Assembly: GCF_016921115.1 (NCBI RefSeq)
Contig: NZ_JAFFZS010000021.1
Location: 57,798 to 121,797 of the forward strand
DNA from: Streptomyces actuosus
GTDB taxonomy: Bacteria > Actinomycetota > Actinomycetes > Streptomycetales > Streptomycetaceae
Length of the DNA stretch: 64,000 bases
Reading direction: 5' to 3'
This document shows positions 16,494 to 25,200 of the stretch, piece after piece; the stretch's first letter is position 1; each line of letters begins with the position of its first letter. Made by a program: the position numbers and the translations under genes. The notes beneath the pieces were generated by a model that had not been told where the DNA came from, ran no database searches, and worked only from the letters and a program-made list of their open reading frames with translations.

Positions 16494-17323
16494 GCCGGGA
16501 TCTCCTCGGAGACGGTGATGCTGTCGACGAGCAGCGACGACGGCAGCGTGGAAGGGTCGGGGTCGCCCGGCAGGACCGGGCCGCCCGGGCTGCCGATGAT
16601 GATCGCCAGACAGAAGTACACCCGCTGGTCGAACAGCCAGCCCTTCGGGGTGGTGTCCTGGGGGGTCAGCCGCAGATACTCACGGCCGTCCAGGTACCAG
16701 GTGATCGAGTCGGGGCCGCGCCGCCAGACCGCCGAGTAGGTGTGGAAGTCCTCGCTGAGCGCACTGCCCTCCTCGGTGGTGGTGCGCGCGCCCATGCCGA
16801 GGGAGGGGATCTGGTGGCACTCGGGGGAGTGCACGGCACCCCACACCGAGTCGGGCTCCGAGCCCAGCGCCTCCAGGACGTCGATCTCCCCGGCCCGGTA
16901 CCAGGCCTGCACCGGGTCCTCGTCTCCCCGGTGGCGCAGCTGAGTGCCCCACGCCCACAGAGCACAGTCCAGGCCGGGGCCCGCCGCGGTCTTCACCCGG
17001 GCGTCCAGGCGCAGCGCACCGCCGGGACGCGGCACGAAGTCCTCGCGCAGGGTCTCCAGCCACGCCGCCCGGTACTCCCCGTCCTCGTGCGTGGCGGTGA
17101 TCCTCAGATGCCCGGCCCCGTCGAGGCCGACGTTCGCGGGGTCGTCCGTGTGGAACTCGATGCCGGCGCCGAACGGCTGCCCGGTGACGACCTGCCACAG
17201 GGCGGGGTCGGGCGGCGAACCGGCCGGCCCGTCGAAGGTGTCCTGCCACAGGACCCGCCACGACGACGGCGGTACGGTTCCGGCGGACGGGGCGGTGGCG
17301 TGCTTCTGGTTCACGGTCTCCAT
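16490..17323 (-). CDS. trdE: GH16-like protein, dehydratase of tirandamycin type
   Basis: This 277-residue protein has the glycoside hydrolase family 16 jelly-roll fold. The active-site signature E-I-D-V-L-E lies at residues 146-151 (nucleophile and acid/base Glu both kept), with WQDTFDG at the N-terminus. No signal peptide is present, unlike secreted beta-glucanases. In tirandamycin biosynthesis TrdE is reported to form the C11-C12 double bond by dehydration after chain assembly. This fits a module 2 that has a KR but no DH. It lies 7 bp behind trdD and overlaps trdF by 4 bp, so trdC-D-E-F form one operon. The substrate here is inferred from cluster match. Confidence 0.85.
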   Translation of the reverse strand: METVNQKHATAPSAGTVPPSSWRVLWQDTFDGPAGSPPDPALWQVVTGQPFGAGIEFHTDDPANVGLDGAGHLRITATHEDGEYRAAWLETLREDFVPRPGGALRLDARVKTAAGPGLDCALWAWGTQLRHRGDEDPVQAWYRAGEIDVLEALGSEPDSVWGAVHSPECHQIPSLGMGARTTTEEGSALSEDFHTYSAVWRRGPDSITWYLDGREYLRLTPQDTTPKGWLFDQRVYFCLAIIIGSPGGPVLPGDPDPSTLPSSLLVDSITVSEEIPA

Positions 17324-17330
17324 TGCTTTC

Positions 17331-20300
17331 TCAGGCTCCGGCTTCGAGACGCTCGGCCATGGCGAGCGGGGTGGGATGGGCGAACAGGTCGGTCAGCCGC
17401 ACCGGCACGCCCAGCGTCTTCTCGATGCGCTGCACGAGCTGCGCGCCGAGCAGCGAATGCCCGCCGCTGTCGAAGAAGTTGGCGTCCGGGCCGATGTCGG
17501 TCCGGCCGAGCGTGGTCTGCCACAGCGCGAGCAACTGCCCGGCCGTACCCGACTGCGCTTCGGGCACGGCCTCGGCCGCCGGACTGCGCTCGGCACGGCG
17601 CTGCTCGGCGAGACGGGTCAGCGCGAGATGATCCCGCTTCTCGTTGGCGGTGGTCGGCAGCGACTCGAGCACCACGATCTCCTGGGGTACGGCGGCGGAG
17701 GGCAGCAGGGACCGGGCATGAGCCGTGAGCCCGGCGGCGTCCAGGCCGTCGGGGGACTCCACGAAAGCGACCAGGGCCGCGTCCGCCCCGCCCCGGCCGA
17801 CCACGACCACGGCGACATCCCGCATGCCCGGATGGCCGAGCAGTACCGCCTCCACCTCGCCCAGCTCGATGCGATGGCCTCGCAGCTTGATCTGACGGTC
17901 GGTCCGGCCCAGCAGCTCGACAGTGCCGTCGGGCCGCAGCCGGGCCAGATCGCCGGTGCGGTAGTGGCGCCCGTACACGGGATGGTCCGCGAAGCGCTCC
18001 GCCGTCAGCTCAGGGCGATTGTGGTAGCCGAGCGCGACACCTGCCCCGGCGATGCACAGCTCGCCCTGCACCCCGACCGGCAGCTCCCGGCCGTCCGGGT
18101 CGACGATGAACACCTGGGTGTTGGCGATCGGGCGGCCCACGTCCACGCGGTCCACGTCGGCCGGCACCGGGCCCGAGGTGGACCAGATGGTCGTCTCGGA
18201 CGGGCCGTACACATGGAGCAGGGAGCCGCCCGAGGCGGCGAGGGTGCGGGCCAGCGCGGGCGGCAGCGGTTCCCCGCCGCAGACCAGGCGCCTGCCCGCG
18301 AGCCGGCCGTCGGCCGCGTCGGCGACGACACGCCAGGTCGTCGGGGTGGCCTGCACGATGCCGACGTCGTGCGCGACGACCTCGCCGAGCAGGGCACGGC
18401 CGTCGGTGCGGGCCTCGTCGGAGGCCACGACCAGCCGCCCGCCGCAGACCAGCGGCAGGAACAGCTCCAGCGCGGAGATGTCGAAGGCGAACGTGGTCAG
18501 CCACAGCACGGAGTCCTCCGCGGTGACCTTCAGCTCCTCGGCGAAGTGCTGCACCACATTGCCGAGGCTGCGGTGGCTGATCAGGGTGCCCTTCGGCTTC
18601 CCCGTCGAACCGGAGGTATAGATCAGATACGCGCAGGAGTCCGGATCGGGCCCGTTCGCCGAGGTGTCCGGGAGCGGCCCGTCCTGCCCGACCCGCTCCA
18701 GCGGCAGCACACGCGCCCGGACCCCCTCGGGCAGCTCCACGCCCGGCGCCGTGAGCACGGCCCGCGCCCCGGAGTCCTCCAGGACGTACGCCAGCCGCTG
18801 CACGGGGTGCTCCGGGTCGACGGGCAGATACACCGCGCCGGCCAGCCACACCCCCAGGGCCGCGGCCGCGAGTGCGGGCCCGCGGGGCGCCGCGAGCGCG
18901 ACGATGTCACCGGCCCCGACACCGGCGTCCGCGAGGACGGCCCGGGTGTGTTCGGCGGCCCCCCACAACTCGGCGTACGTCGTGCTGCGGCCGCCGCTCA
19001 CAACGGCGGACGCGGACGGCGCCAGCGCCACCCGCTCCCGCACCGCCGTGAGCACATCGGCCGGCTCCACCGGGCGCGCGGTGTCGTTGGAGGCGGCGAG
19101 GACCGCCCGGTCGGAGGGACCGGCCAGCGGGAGTTCGCCCATCGGCAGGTCCGGCCCGGCCGCGGCCGCGAGCAGCAGCGACTCGAAGCGTTCGAGCAGG
19201 CCCTGTACGTCCGCCCGGTCCAGGACCTGTGTGTAGTACGCGGCCCGGATGCTCACCCGGTCCGCGGAGGACAGGAAGAAGAACTCGAGGTCGAACTTGC
19301 TGAACCCGTTCTCCACCGGCAGCCTGCGGGCCGTGGTGTCCGCGAGCGGGAAGGTCGTACGGCCGTCGTCGGGAACGTAGTTGAACAGATGCCGGAAGAC
19401 GGTGTTGCGCCAGGAGGCGCCTCCGTCCCTGCGCAGTTCCGGCGTCAGGACGTCGACCGGGACATCGGCGTGGGCGACCGCCCCGAGGAACGCGTCGCGG
19501 GCCGTGCGCACCAGGCCCCGGAAGCCGCCGCCGAGGTCGACGGGGATGCGCATCGGCAGGGTGTTGACGTGGTAGCCCACCGCCCTGGACGCCTCCCGCG
19601 CACGGACGTTGACCGGAGTGCCCACCACCAGGTCGGGCCCCGCGCCGTGCCGGGCCAGCAGCAGCCCGTACGCGGCCAGCAGCACCACGGCCTCCGGCGC
19701 GCGCAGCTCCTTCTGCAGCCGGCGCAGCACCTCGGTCGCCCGCGGGGACAGATCGGCGGTGACCTGGTCGCCGGTGAGGGTCGGCTCGGGCAGGTCCTCG
19801 CTGCCGCACCACAGGGCGAGCCCGGCGGCATCGGCCCCGGCCAACTGCCCGCGCCAGTACTCGACGGCGGCGGGCCGGGGAGCGGGCTCCCGGTACGGCG
19901 GCTGCGCGGCCAGCAGTTCGGCGGGCGGTTCGCCGCCGGCGGCCAGCGCCGTGTACCCGGCGGTGAACTCGTCCAGCAGGACCGCGCCGGAGACCGTGTC
20001 GAAGACGAGGTGATGGACGGCGAGACAGAACGCGTCACCGTCCGCGCACCGCACCAGCGCGGCCCGCACCAGCGGCCGCCCGTCGATGTCGAAGGGCCGC
20101 GCGATGAACTCGCCCACGACAGCGGCGACTTCACCCGGCTCCGCCGCCAGCTCCTCGATCTCGATCCGCAGGGCGTCGGCGTCGAGCACCTCCTTGGTGA
20201 GGCCCGCCTCCTCCTGCCGGAACACCGTGCGCAGGGCCTCGTGCCGGCGCAGCAGCAGCTCGACCGTGCCCTGGACCGCGGGGCCGAGCAGGGCCGCGTC

Positions 20301-20420
20301 GGCCTGGAGGGCGACGGAGAGGTTGTTGACGCCCTTGACGGGCACCAGCTCGTCCAGGAGCCAGAGGGCGTGCTCCTTGCTGTCGGCCGGGAGGGACCGG
20401 GGTTGCGTTGCTTCTGGCAT
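17331..20420 (-). CDS. trdD: NRPS module C-A-T, predicted glycine-loading
   Basis: This 1029-residue single NRPS module has three domains. Condensation domain: HHLVFDT near 135. Adenylation domain: YTSGSTGKPKG near 597, FDISALE, YGPSETT, YRTGD and an NEKRD A10 region. Thiolation domain: GGHSL, Ser989. There is no terminal release domain. From the core motifs I read the ten-residue specificity code as D-I-L-A-L-C-V-I-W-K. It resembles the glycine code (DILQLGLIWK) at seven positions, and glycine is the tirandamycin amino acid. It would couple the beta-keto chain from TrdAIII to the amino acid, giving a beta-ketoamide for TrdC. The start ATG 20420 follows the trdC stop by 94 bp. Confidence 0.88.
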   Translation of the reverse strand: MPEATQPRSLPADSKEHALWLLDELVPVKGVNNLSVALQADAALLGPAVQGTVELLLRRHEALRTVFRQEEAGLTKEVLDADALRIEIEELAAEPGEVAAVVGEFIARPFDIDGRPLVRAALVRCADGDAFCLAVHHLVFDTVSGAVLLDEFTAGYTALAAGGEPPAELLAAQPPYREPAPRPAAVEYWRGQLAGADAAGLALWCGSEDLPEPTLTGDQVTADLSPRATEVLRRLQKELRAPEAVVLLAAYGLLLARHGAGPDLVVGTPVNVRAREASRAVGYHVNTLPMRIPVDLGGGFRGLVRTARDAFLGAVAHADVPVDVLTPELRRDGGASWRNTVFRHLFNYVPDDGRTTFPLADTTARRLPVENGFSKFDLEFFFLSSADRVSIRAAYYTQVLDRADVQGLLERFESLLLAAAAGPDLPMGELPLAGPSDRAVLAASNDTARPVEPADVLTAVRERVALAPSASAVVSGGRSTTYAELWGAAEHTRAVLADAGVGAGDIVALAAPRGPALAAAALGVWLAGAVYLPVDPEHPVQRLAYVLEDSGARAVLTAPGVELPEGVRARVLPLERVGQDGPLPDTSANGPDPDSCAYLIYTSGSTGKPKGTLISHRSLGNVVQHFAEELKVTAEDSVLWLTTFAFDISALELFLPLVCGGRLVVASDEARTDGRALLGEVVAHDVGIVQATPTTWRVVADAADGRLAGRRLVCGGEPLPPALARTLAASGGSLLHVYGPSETTIWSTSGPVPADVDRVDVGRPIANTQVFIVDPDGRELPVGVQGELCIAGAGVALGYHNRPELTAERFADHPVYGRHYRTGDLARLRPDGTVELLGRTDRQIKLRGHRIELGEVEAVLLGHPGMRDVAVVVVGRGGADAALVAFVESPDGLDAAGLTAHARSLLPSAAVPQEIVVLESLPTTANEKRDHLALTRLAEQRRAERSPAAEAVPEAQSGTAGQLLALWQTTLGRTDIGPDANFFDSGGHSLLGAQLVQRIEKTLGVPVRLTDLFAHPTPLAMAERLEAGA

Positions 20421-20514
20421 TCCAACCGTTCCGTAGATTCGCGTCCGTGGATTCGCGTTCGTAGATGCGCGAAAGTCGCCCGAGGGCTATGCGAGTGCGG
20501 AGGTGCCTGGCCCC

Positions 20515-21342
20515 TCAGCCGCGCGTCTCGGTGCCGAGGAGCTCGGCCACCGTGCGGGTGACACCCGGGTCGCGCAGCAGATCGACATGCGGGACGTCGA
20601 CGCGCAGCTCCCGGCCCACGGCGATGTCCTGCCCGGCTCCGCGGGAGCCGTTCAGGCCGCTCGTGGGCGACGAGGAGGTGACGACGACGGCCTCCCGCCA
20701 CGCCCGCAGGGGGTCGATCTCCGCGGCCGCGATCAGATAGCTCACGAACGACGCGAAGACCGCGGTGAACTCCTCCTGCCGCTTCTCGTCCAGCTCCAGC
20801 CGGTCGAAGACTGGCTTGGCGGTATGCCGGTACACATCGAGGAGTTCGGCGCCCAGCGGCGCCATCTCGGTGTGCTGCTCATGGGCCCGCCGCGCCTCGG
20901 CCGCCGCCTGCGCGGTCTCCTCGTCGCTCAGCAGGGTGGACATGGAGTCGAGGACCTTGTGGAACTGCGAGTAGAGCGTCAGCGGGCCGGACTGCTCGGG
21001 GTCGAACAGCACGAGCGCGGGCGCCCGGCCCTGCCGTTCGGCGATGCGCTGCGCGATCGCGCCCGCGTAGACGCCGCCGACGCAGAAGCCGAACACCGCG
21101 CGGACCGGGCGGCCGTCGGCGGCCACCTCCTCCAGCCACCGCTCGACGGGACCGGTACCACCGGCGCCGGTGCCCGCCTCCTGGGGAACGGTCTCCCAGA
21201 TCGAGAAGGGCAGGCCGGCCAGACCCGCCGCGAGATCGGTGAAACGGCCCTCGGCGCGGCCGGTGGCGTCGAAGTCCACGGCGAGCACCAGCTCGTGCGC
21301 GTCCGCGTTGCCGAGAACCCGCCACGTCTGCGGTTCGGTCAT
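20515..21342 (-). CDS. trdC: Dieckmann cyclase releasing the tetramic acid (TrdC/NcmC/SlnM family)
   Basis: This 275-residue alpha/beta hydrolase has a cysteine in place of the usual nucleophilic serine: GFCVGG with Cys87. Asp114 (LVLFDPE) and His252 (VPHVDLL) complete a plausible Cys-Asp-His triad, at positions nearly the same as the reported triad of the nocamycin enzyme NcmC. This family catalyses Dieckmann condensation on the NRPS carrier protein, giving the tetramic acid ring and releasing the chain. That explains why neither TrdAIII nor TrdD has a thioesterase. ATG 21342 has a GGGGGAG ribosome site; an upstream in-frame start at 21429 lacks one and lies in the promoter region. It is the first gene of trdC-D-E-F. 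Confidence 0.88.
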   Translation of the reverse strand: MTEPQTWRVLGNADAHELVLAVDFDATGRAEGRFTDLAAGLAGLPFSIWETVPQEAGTGAGGTGPVERWLEEVAADGRPVRAVFGFCVGGVYAGAIAQRIAERQGRAPALVLFDPEQSGPLTLYSQFHKVLDSMSTLLSDEETAQAAAEARRAHEQHTEMAPLGAELLDVYRHTAKPVFDRLELDEKRQEEFTAVFASFVSYLIAAAEIDPLRAWREAVVVTSSSPTSGLNGSRGAGQDIAVGRELRVDVPHVDLLRDPGVTRTVAELLGTETRG

Positions 21343-21427
21343 GGTTCGGGCTCCCCCAGGTGCAGTGGAAAACAGTGCGTTTGTGGTCGTGTACGCCGCT
21401 TCGGGCGAGGGTGTTGAATTCGCGGTC

Positions 21428-21483
21428 ACGCTATGTGCGCCTCCCGGCCCGGATAACCCCTAGCCGACCCCTTGCGACCCCAG
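21428..21483 (-). promoter_or_regulatory. trdC promoter with three GGGG direct repeats
   Basis: Reading towards trdC on the minus strand, CTGGGG, AAGGGG and TAGGGG (complements of 21478-21483, 21468-21473, 21457-21462) are spaced 10 and 11 bp apart. TAGCGT (complement of 21428-21433) follows 23 nt later as a -10 box. CATAGCGTG is identical to the -10 region of the 3265 promoter. It starts the trdC-D-E-F operon within the 174-bp gap after trdB. Confidence 0.6.
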
Positions 21484-21516
21484 GCCGGTGCGGGTGGGCG
21501 GACAGCGCGGCCGTGC

Positions 21517-22278
21517 TCACCGGAACCGGTCCAGCTGCCCGGACAGGACCCGGGCGACCGCGTCGGTCCGTTCCGAGACGAAGAAGTGACCGCCGTCGAA
21601 GACCCGCAGGTCGAAGGGGCCGGTGGTGTGCTCCTGCCAGGCCCCGGCCTCCTCGACGGTGGTCTTCGGGTCGGTGTCGCCGGTCAGCGCGACGACGGGG
21701 CAGCCGACCGTCGCGCCCGGCGCGCTGCGGTACCGCTCGATCGCCTTGTAGTCGGCCCGCAACGACGGCAGGAACATCCGCACGATGTCCTCGTCGTCCA
21801 GCGCCGCCTGCGCGGTGCCGTCCAGGGCTCGGATCTCCCGCAGCAGAGCGTCGTCGCCCTTGCGGTGCAGATCCTCGCTGCGATGCCGGGACGGCGCCCG
21901 CCGCCCCGACACGAACAGGGAGACGGGCTTCACACCGGCCCGCTGCTCCAGCCGCAAGGCCACCTCGAAGGCGACCGACGCGCCCATGCTGTGTCCGAAC
22001 AGGGCGAGCGGCCGGTCGGTGCCCACGGCCTCGACGACCGCCTCGTAGGCGGCGTCGGCCAGCTCGTGCAGATCCTCGAAGGCGGGCTCCCGATGCCGGT
22101 CCTGACGGCCCGGATACTGCACGGCCACCACGTCCAGCCGCCCGGCCAGCGCCCGGGACAGCGGATGGAAGGACGTGGCCGAGCCGCCGGCGTGCGGGAA
22201 GCACACCAGGGTGACGGCGTCGGCGGGCGCCTGCTGATAGCGGCGGACCCAGGGGCTCTCTTGACGTGTGGAGGTCAT
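21517..22278 (-). CDS. trdB: Type II thioesterase (editing)
   Basis: This 253-residue stand-alone thioesterase has the GHSMG nucleophile elbow (Ser97), an early CFPHAGG oxyanion-hole motif, and the C-terminal GDTDPKT and DGGHFF blocks giving Asp and His. It would remove wrong or stalled acyl groups from PKS/NRPS carrier proteins. Its ATG at 22278 overlaps the trdAIII stop (ATGA), so it is translationally coupled and is the last gene of the trdAI-AII-AIII-B unit. A much longer upstream frame is a shadow of trdAIII. The name trdB is taken from gene order. Confidence 0.88.
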   Translation of the reverse strand: MTSTRQESPWVRRYQQAPADAVTLVCFPHAGGSATSFHPLSRALAGRLDVVAVQYPGRQDRHREPAFEDLHELADAAYEAVVEAVGTDRPLALFGHSMGASVAFEVALRLEQRAGVKPVSLFVSGRRAPSRHRSEDLHRKGDDALLREIRALDGTAQAALDDEDIVRMFLPSLRADYKAIERYRSAPGATVGCPVVALTGDTDPKTTVEEAGAWQEHTTGPFDLRVFDGGHFFVSERTDAVARVLSGQLDRFR

Positions 22279-25200
22279 GACGCGGTCCTCTTCATCTCCT
22301 CGTGCAGGTGCGCGGCGAGTTCCGCCGGCGTGGGGTGGTCGTAGACCAGCGTGGGCGGCAGGTCGATGCCGGTGACCTTGGTGAGCCGTCCGCTCAGCTC
22401 CACCGCGGTCAGCGAGGCGAAGCCGGCGTCGAGGAAGTCCTGGTCGGCGGGGAGCGCATCCGGATCGGAATGCCCGAGCACCGCGGCCGCGGCCGACAGC
22501 ACCGCGTCCAGCAGCAGAGCGGGCCGCTCCTGCTCGGACGCCCCGGCCAGTGCCCGCGCCAGGTCGTCGCCGTCCTCGGGCAGCGGGGCGTCCTGAGACG
22601 TGTCGGCCGCAGCCCTGCCGTGGTCCCACGCCGACAGCAGCGACAGCACGGCGTTGAGGGAGTCGGCCTCCTGGGCGGAGTCGACGTCGAGCAGTGTGGC
22701 CAGCCCACCGAGATCCCGGCTCTCGACGGCCTGCCAGAAGCGCCGCTCCAGGTCACCGTCACGGGGCATGGCCGTCGAGGCCCGCGGCGCGGCCGGCCCG
22801 GACGGCAGCCAGTACGCGCTGCGCTGGAAGGCGTACGTGGGCAGCTCGACCGTACGGGCGCCGGTAGGGGCGAACACCGCCTTCCAGTCCGGGGACACCC
22901 CGTGGACGTGCAGCTCGGCGACGGCCGTGCCCAGCGCGACGGCGTCGGCACGGTCGCGGCGCTGGACGGGCACCACCAGCGCATGGCCGCCGAGGCTCTC
23001 GCGGGCCATCGGGGCCAGCACGGCGTCCGGGCCGACCTCGACGTACGCGGTCACGCCCTCCTTCTCCAGATGCGTGAGCTGATCGGCGAAACGCACCGCC
23101 TCACGCGCGTGGCGCACCCAGTAGCCGGGGTCCTCCAGCAGCCCGTCCGCAGCCGTCTCCCCGGTGACGTCCGAGACCACGGGGATGCGTGGCGCCCGGT
23201 ACGACACCTCACGCGCGACCGCCGCGAACTCCTCCAGCATCGGGTCCAGCAGCGGCGAGTGGAACGCGTGACTGACCCGCAGCCGCCGGGTCCTGCGGCC
23301 CAGACCCGCGAAGTGCGCGACGATCTCCTCTACGGCACTCACGCGGCCCGAGACGACCACGGCCGAGGGCCCGTTGACCGCGGCGACCCCCAACTCGTGC
23401 GTCCGGCCGGCCAGCAGCGGCAGCACCTCGTCCTCCGCCGCCCGCAGCGAGGCCATCGCCCCGTCGTCGGGCAGCGACTGCATCAGCCGGCCGCGTGCCG
23501 CCACCAGCTGCGCCGCGTCGGGCAGATCGAAGACCCCGGCGACATGAGCCGCGGCCAGCTCACCGATCGAGTGCCCCGCGAGCAGCTCCGGCCGCAGTCC
23601 CCATGCCTCCAACTGTCGGAACAGAGCCACCTCTACGGCGAACAGAGCGGGCTGCGCGTACTCGGTACGGTCCAACAGCTCCGACTCCGGCGTGCCGGAG
23701 TCGGCGAACACCACATCGGCCAGGGGTCGTTCGAGCAACGGACCGAACTGCGCGCAGACCTCGTCGAAGGCCGCGGTGAATTCCGTCGACGAGGCGTACA
23801 GCTCCCGGCACATCCCGGGCCGCTGAGTGCCCTGCCCGGAGAACAGGATGGCGACCTTGTGTCCGGTCGTGCCCGCACCCCGCACGAGGAACGGCGAGTC
23901 CTCGCCACGGGCCAGCGCGTCGAGAGCCGCGAGCCGGTCCGCCGGATCATCGGCCAGCACGACACCCCGGTGCCCGAACACCGACCGGGTCGTGGCCAGC
24001 GACAGCCCGACCTGCGCGGCGGTCAGCTCCGGCCGCTCCCGTACGAAGTCCCGCAGCAGCGCCGCCTGCGCGCGCAGGGCCGCCGCACTCTTGCCGGACA
24101 GCACCCACGGCTGCACGACACCACCCGGCTCGCCCTCCGTGGCCGGGCTGTGGTCCGGCTCGGCGTGCTCCAGCACGACATGGGCGTTGGTCCCGCTGAT
24201 GCCGAAGGAGGAGACGGCCGCGCGGCGGGGCCGGCCCGTGTCCGGCCACTCGGTGGTCTCGCTCAGCAGTGATACGGCGCCGGAGTTCCAGTCGACGTGG
24301 GTGGAGGGGGTGTCGACGTGGAGGGTGCGGGGGAGGAGGCCGTGGCGCATGGCCATGACCATCTTGATGACTCCTCCGACACCGGCCGCGGCCTGGGTGT
24401 GGCCGATGTTGGACTTGAGCGAGCCGAGCCAGAGGGGCTGTTCGGGGGTGTGGTCCTGGCCGTAGGTGGCGAGGAGGGCCTGTGCCTCGATGGGGTCGCC
24501 GAGGCTGGTGCCGGTGCCGTGGCCCTCGACCACGTCGACGTCCGCGCCGGTCAGCCCGGCACTGGAGAGGGCCTGGCGGATCACCCGCTGCTGCGCGGGC
24601 CCGTTGGGTGCGGTGAGGCCGTTGCTCGCGCCGTCCTGGTTCACCGCGCTGCCGCGCACCACCGCCAGCACCGGGTGGCCATTGCGTCGGGCGTCCGACA
24701 GCCGCTCCAGCAGCAGGACGCCCGCGCCCTCGCCCCAGCCGGTGCCGTCCGCGGAGTCCGCGAACGCCTTGCACCGCCCGTCGCGGGCCAGACCCCGCTG
24801 CCGGCTGAACCCGATGAAGGTGCCGGGCGTGGTCATGACGGTCACGCCTCCGGCGAGCGCCAGCGAGCTCTCGCCGTTGCGCAGCGACTGCACGGCCAGA
24901 TGCAGGGCGACCAGTGAGGAGGAACAGGCGGTGTCGACGGTGATGGCCGGGCCTTCCAGGCCGAGGTGGTACGCCACCCGCCCGGAGGCGATGCTGCCCG
25001 AACTGCCGTTGCCGAGAAACGCCTCCAGGCCCTCCGGCACCTCGGTGACCTGTGTGCCGTAGTCGTGGTACATGACTCCGGCGAAGACGCCCGTACGGCT
25101 GCCGCGCAGGGCCCGCGGGTCGATGCCGGCCCTTTCCACGGCCTCCCAGGAGGTCTCCAGGAGCAGTCGCTGCTGCGGGTCCATGGCCAGGGCCTCGCGC

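Noticed and set aside
16490..17323. trdE as a secreted beta-glucanase
   Set aside because: No signal peptide, and it is sandwiched between an NRPS and a cyclase gene with translational coupling.
16944..20561. Open frame of 1205 codons on the + strand
   Set aside because: It lies antisense to trdD and trdE, has the His/Arg/Gly/Pro-rich composition of a GC-rich shadow frame and no family motifs.
22275..22700. Terminal thioesterase domain at the end of trdAIII
   Set aside because: The protein ends about 45 residues after the ACP serine; the GHSMG thioesterase is a separate coupled gene.
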